Program-made: the position numbers and the translations under genes
Shown: positions 5,289-7,533 of the stretch, one piece after another
Position numbering within the stretch: position 1 is the first letter of the stretch
Layout: the number at the start of each line of letters is the position of its first letter
Notes under the pieces: generated by a model
The model's input: the letters and a program-made list of their open reading frames with translations, nothing else
Databases searched by the model: none
What the model was told of the DNA's origin: nothing
NCBI GenBank assembly: GCA_028711905.1
Contig: JAQTRI010000159.1
Coordinates: forward strand, 1 to 7,533
Direction of reading: 5' to 3'
Source: Candidatus Wallbacteria bacterium
GTDB taxonomy: Bacteria; Muiribacteriota; JAQTZZ01
Length of the DNA stretch: 7,533 nt

Positions 5289-5551
5289 AATTCGTGGTGA
5301 CGAATCAGTCAGCTACGCCTGACCTTTGATGATCGATATCCGCATCGCACAATGAACAACGGCGGAGTGCTTCAGCCCAGGACTTTTTATCACTGGGACG
5401 ACCTGCAATCTTTGCTGGATGTGCTGTAAAAACCTAGTGTCTAGCCTGGTCACCGGATCCGGGTCTGCTTCTCTTCGGGCAAGTATGCGGTCATGTCCGA
5501 TTGTTAAGCAGTTCCTGCGCCTGTCAACTCGTCCCAACAGACGGAACAAGA
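5289..5551. other. about 260 nt without a convincing gene
   Basis: Between the DUF2442 gene and the 551-residue gene. A minus-strand frame (5549-5313, TTG start, 78 codons) is open 2 nt after the DUF2442 stop, but it has no SD, is Arg/His-rich and shows no domain. Another minus frame near 5390-5310 reads SWAEALRRCSLCDADIDHQ, more natural-looking but cut by stops just upstream. The stretch may be a decayed gene. It contains a 10-bp palindrome CCGGATCCGG (5453-5462) and the upstream control region of the 551-residue gene. Confidence 0.4.
5290..5305. promoter_or_regulatory. short palindrome upstream of the 551-residue gene (operator candidate)
   Basis: ATTCGT (5290-5295) and ACGAAT (5300-5305) are perfect inverted copies around GGTG. 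The palindrome lies in the spacer/-35 zone of the predicted minus-strand promoter, where a dimeric repressor could bind. A weaker inverted pair (5308-5312/5319-5323) follows. No regulator gene is next to it, so this is suggestive only. Confidence 0.3.
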
Positions 5552-5821
5552 TCAGCTTTCCATCCAGCCCGGTAGTGGTTCACCGGTAGCTAAGTGATAC
5601 AATGTCTCAGGGGCGATGTCCACACCACCCGGCCAACAGAGCACACCTAATTCCTTGTTTAAATCAACTTTCCTGAAGTATTCGGCATCCTTGAAATTGC
5701 TGAAAACGCCGCCTTTTTCAGCATATCCGCTCAAATCCACGATGCCGGCTTTGCCGTTCTCAAAGGTCAGTTCCAGCGAGAAATTCTCCAACATGCGAAA
5801 ATGCGTGATTTCATGATACAT
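5552..5821 (-). CDS. DUF2442 family protein
   Basis: 89 residues from ATG 5821-5819, chosen because GAGGAG lies 5 nt upstream; an in-frame GTG two codons earlier would touch the SD itself. The sequence follows the DUF2442 pattern: LELTFENGKAGIVDLSGY (about 17-34), a GVFSNFKDAEYFRKV segment and GVLCWPGGVDIAPETLY near the end. DUF2442 proteins are small cytoplasmic proteins often encoded directly after DUF4160 proteins, and the pair is regarded as toxin-antitoxin-like without firm biochemistry. Its SD overlaps the end of the DUF4160 gene (9 nt between stop and start), so the two are co-expressed. Confidence 0.85.
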   Translation of the reverse strand: MYHEITHFRMLENFSLELTFENGKAGIVDLSGYAEKGGVFSNFKDAEYFRKVDLNKELGVLCWPGGVDIAPETLYHLATGEPLPGWMES

Positions 5822-5830
5822 GTGCACTCC

Positions 5831-6091
5831 TCATTCAAGCGGTTCGATCGGGAAAAGCGGTTTCTGATTTCTGGCGGTCTCCCAGTCTTTCAGAAGCTCA
5901 TCCTGATGCAGCCCGGCCCATTCTCTGACAATGCTCAGTGCTTTGGGTGGGAAATGGCCTTCAAGAACCGACAGGTCAGTGATTTTAACGGCAATTTTGT
6001 GACTTCCGTATCTGGCGTGAAAGTGGGGCGGATTATGCTCGTCGAAGAACATCGAAATGATGATACCAAAGAATCTGCTGATTTCAGGCAC
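5831..6091 (-). CDS. DUF4160 family protein
   Basis: 86 residues from GTG 6091-6089, with SD AAGGAA at good spacing; no other start exists in this frame before an upstream stop. Hallmarks are MPEISRFFGIIISMFFDEHNPPHFHARYG (landmarks ISRFFG and HNPPHFHARYG), the conserved N-terminal His-rich block of DUF4160, then VLEGHFPPKALSIVREWAGLH and ending in ELLKDWETARNQKPLFPIEPLE. It is the upstream partner of the DUF2442 gene. No catalytic activity is established for the family; the HNPPHFH block suggests metal or nucleic-acid contacts, but that is a guess. Confidence 0.88.
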   Translation of the reverse strand: MPEISRFFGIIISMFFDEHNPPHFHARYGSHKIAVKITDLSVLEGHFPPKALSIVREWAGLHQDELLKDWETARNQKPLFPIEPLE

Positions 6092-6149
6092 GGTAATTTT
6101 CCTTTGCGTCCTCTGCCAATAACCTTCTGCAACTCTATTATGTCATTTA

Positions 6150-6473
6150 TCATGTGAGTTTATGCGAGCCGCAAAAGAATGATAGCCCGGGATCAAGCAA
6201 ATCGCAAGTAACCTTTCCTGAATAGTTGTCATCGAAGTTTGCCCCCGAGTGGCCGTGCTGCCCCTGAAACTGCCGACCGCCGGCCACTGCACAAGGCATC
6301 ATGAAAAGGACAAAAACCAGCTGTAGCCGCCAGGCATCGGCTGAAAACGCGACACCATGGAACATTTCCTCCTGGTACTTGATGCCGGCCCTCAGGTTAA
6401 AGTATCCCATGAAGGTGAAAAAAACCATGGTGCCGATGCGGACCAGGGAATGAGCGATGCCTTTACTCAACAT
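6150..6473 (-). CDS. small two-helix membrane protein, unrecognised
   Basis: 107 residues. The ATG (6473-6471) overlaps the last codons and stop of the AlkD-family gene by 7 nt; there is no clear SD, so translation would be coupled. Two hydrophobic segments (about 13-27, VFFTFMGYF; about 50-65, LQLVFVLFMMPCAVAG) are separated by a polar stretch. The tail from residue 67 is polar (QFQGQHGHSG, then NYSGKVTCD) and carries two Cys. No family recognised. The N-terminal 65 residues look like a true membrane protein, while the tail is less natural and could follow an old frameshift. Coupling to a repair gene gives no functional clue. Confidence 0.45.
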   Translation of the reverse strand: MLSKGIAHSLVRIGTMVFFTFMGYFNLRAGIKYQEEMFHGVAFSADAWRLQLVFVLFMMPCAVAGGRQFQGQHGHSGANFDDNYSGKVTCDLLDPGLSFFCGSHKLT

Positions 6474-7216
6474 TGTGTCCGATACTGCAGCAGTTCCTGC
6501 CGCTGGTCATCTGGCAGCTTTTCAATGGCGTAGCGCAGGCCTTCCCTGGAAAAATGCCGGTAGTGCTTTTTGATGAATGCGATTGTGCGGTCGCGGTCCG
6601 AAAGCGTCATCTCCCGCAATACCCATCCGGCCCCGAGCTGCACAAAACGCTCAGGGTTGCGGATGCATGATTTGCAGATGTCCAGGATCAGGTCATCGAA
6701 CTGGCCATGCCGGGCCATGTTGACGAACGACACGCAGGCGGATCTCTGGCGCCAGAGGCAGGACGAGTTTTTCCAAGAGCGAAGTGATTCCGCCAGAGAA
6801 TGATCGGCCCTGATCATGCGACCGATAACCTTGCCTGAGAGACTGTCCGAAGTCCCCCAGTCATAAACATGCCGGTCGATAATCGTGGCCAGGGATTTAA
6901 GATGTGAAATCTGTAACTTTTTCAGATCACGCCTGAGGATGTCGATGGCAATCGATTTTTCTTCGGCGAATTCTGAGGCGAACAATTCGCCGGCCAATTC
7001 CCATCTCTTTTCAAAAGGCAAGTGTTTCAACGCGCTGTTGTGCAGATCAGCTGCAACAGCTCGTAAAGCCGGGGTTTTCAAACCATGGAAACGGATCACT
7101 TCTTTGAAGTAGCGCTCATACCCGGCCGCAGTTTGCGAATCCGAGGCTCTTACCAGTATTTTCCTGATCAATTCACCCTGATCTGAGATTTGAGCTGAAA
7201 CTTTGTTGTTATTCAT
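6467..7216 (-). CDS. AlkD-like DNA alkylation repair protein (HEAT-like repeats)
   Basis: 249 residues from ATG 7216-7214. An in-frame ATG at 7267 would add 17 residues but would place the start inside the terminator of the upstream gene. The protein is built of HEAT-like helical repeats, as in Bacillus AlkD, a DNA glycosylase removing cationic alkylpurines without base flipping. Matching landmarks: FHGLKTPALR (43-52), EEKSIAIDIL (85-94), Trp120 and Asp124 in DWGTSD (spacing as in the AlkD WDTVD motif), LWRQR (154-158) and Trp198 in GAGWVLREMT. The Trp-to-Asp and Asp-to-Trp distances match AlkD, so the active cleft seems intact. It acts on DNA in the cytoplasm. No SD is present; see the leaderless promoter call. 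Confidence 0.85.
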   Translation of the reverse strand: MNNNKVSAQISDQGELIRKILVRASDSQTAAGYERYFKEVIRFHGLKTPALRAVAADLHNSALKHLPFEKRWELAGELFASEFAEEKSIAIDILRRDLKKLQISHLKSLATIIDRHVYDWGTSDSLSGKVIGRMIRADHSLAESLRSWKNSSCLWRQRSACVSFVNMARHGQFDDLILDICKSCIRNPERFVQLGAGWVLREMTLSDRDRTIAFIKKHYRHFSREGLRYAIEKLPDDQRQELLQYRTQC

Positions 7217-7222
7217 CGAATC

Positions 7223-7231
7223 ATGATAACA
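7223..7231 (-). promoter_or_regulatory. extended -10 promoter for a leaderless AlkD-family mRNA
   Basis: On the minus strand TGTTATCAT ends 6 nt before the A of ATG 7216, so the predicted +1 is the start codon itself. This explains the lack of an SD. It lies just after the terminator of the SH3b gene. The -35 is poor. Confidence 0.45.
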
Positions 7232-7232
7232 G

Positions 7233-7257
7233 AAAAAAACAGGGGGATCACTCCCCC
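7233..7257 (-). terminator. intrinsic terminator of the SH3b-domain gene
   Basis: Read on the minus strand: GGGGGA, loop GTGA, TCCCCC, then TG and seven T's. A 6-bp GC-rich stem with a U-tract is the canonical form. It lies 28 nt after the SH3b gene stop and separates that gene from the AlkD-family gene. Confidence 0.85.
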
Positions 7258-7285
7258 GGTTTTCCATTCTGGGTCGAAATTGTTA

Positions 7286-7533
7286 TCAGTTTGCAGTCGG
7301 TGCCGGATCAGCTGGCCAGTCTACAGTCAGAAGCGAGTTGTGGATGAACCCGACTTTGCCGTTCGGAATAACGATTTTCCACCAGTTGCCGGATTTTTCG
7401 GTCACCACCACACGGACCTTGTTCTTGAGCACTGCAATCACTTTGTAGTTAGTGCCCGGGCCTGAGCGCACATTGGCGTCTGAGTCCACCTTGACGATGC
7501 CGATACGCTGCTTTTCGTTGTTGAGCTTGATGT
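7286..7533 (-). CDS. SH3b-domain protein (5' partial)
   Basis: The frame is open to the right edge. Residues upstream of the first possible start (GTG 7489) read NNEKQRIGIVKVDSDANVRS, which completes the first strand of the domain, so the true start lies outside the window. The visible part is one bacterial SH3 (SH3b) domain: VDSDANVRSGPGTNYKVIAVL, then GNWWKIVIPNGKVGFIHNSLL (landmarks NVRSGPGTNY, WWKI and GKVGFIHNSLL), with a short Pro/Ala-rich tail. SH3b domains in exported proteins typically bind peptidoglycan or cell-wall peptides; the enzymatic partner domain, if any, is not visible. The stop TGA (7288-7286) is followed by a clear terminator. Confidence 0.8.
   Translation of the reverse strand, partial: IKLNNEKQRIGIVKVDSDANVRSGPGTNYKVIAVLKNKVRVVVTEKSGNWWKIVIPNGKVGFIHNSLLTVDWPADPAPTAN

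Noticed and set aside
5313..5549. Third gene of the DUF4160-DUF2442 operon
   Set aside because: TTG start without SD, Arg/His-rich, no domain. Position alone is not enough, so it is reported only within the non-coding stretch.
5935..6153. Minus-strand ORF starting MINDIIELQKVIGRGRKGK
   Set aside because: The start looks natural, but the frame runs through the DUF4160 gene out of register, where that family's conserved residues are clearly in the other frame.

Overview
The window looks like a piece of chromosome from an uncultured or little-studied bacterium. Base composition is moderate, bacterial SD sequences (AGGAG-type) are strong, the starts include ATG, GTG and TTG, and sigma70-like promoters are recognisable. 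No gene allows a confident assignment to a phylum, and there are no rRNA or tRNA genes, CRISPR arrays or intact insertion sequences.

Layout, + strand. Positions 1-338 hold the 3' end of a gene whose C-terminal domain resembles the jelly-roll domains of phage tail or surface fibre proteins. A sigma70-type promoter (348-376) then starts what I read as an unusually long leader of about 525 nt, ending at an MFS exporter gene (908-2191). The leader contains a 19-bp interrupted hairpin that begins at the predicted +1 and buries an SD. It also contains a 23-bp inverted repeat whose only two non-Watson-Crick positions are G-U in the + transcript, and a 10-nt stretch in that repeat's loop that is perfectly complementary to the sequence just before the exporter's SD. 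Three short ORFs with good SDs lie inside it (24, 20 and 75 codons, the last two joined by an ATGA overlap). This is the most interesting part of the window: either a riboregulatory leader controlling the exporter or an independent structured RNA. A 16-bp stem terminator closes the exporter unit. A second promoter (2283-2311) drives a PLP-dependent Cys/Met-metabolism enzyme (2347-3585).

Layout, - strand, read from the right edge. An SH3b-domain protein (partial, 7533-7286) ends at a canonical intrinsic terminator. An AlkD-family DNA alkylation-repair protein (7216-6467) follows, apparently from a leaderless extended -10 promoter. Its stop overlaps the start of a small two-helix membrane protein (6473-6150) by 7 nt. 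Next is a compact DUF4160-DUF2442 pair (6091-5831 and 5821-5552), then about 260 nt without a convincing gene. Last is a 551-residue membrane-anchored or secreted protein with a helical middle and a PsbP/DcrB-like C-terminal domain (5237-3582). Its stop codon overlaps the stop of the PLP enzyme convergently.

The genes do not form one pathway. This is a mosaic of independent units, with a possible toxin-antitoxin-like pair and a possible phage-type remnant. The leader at 383-907 deserves the most attention.
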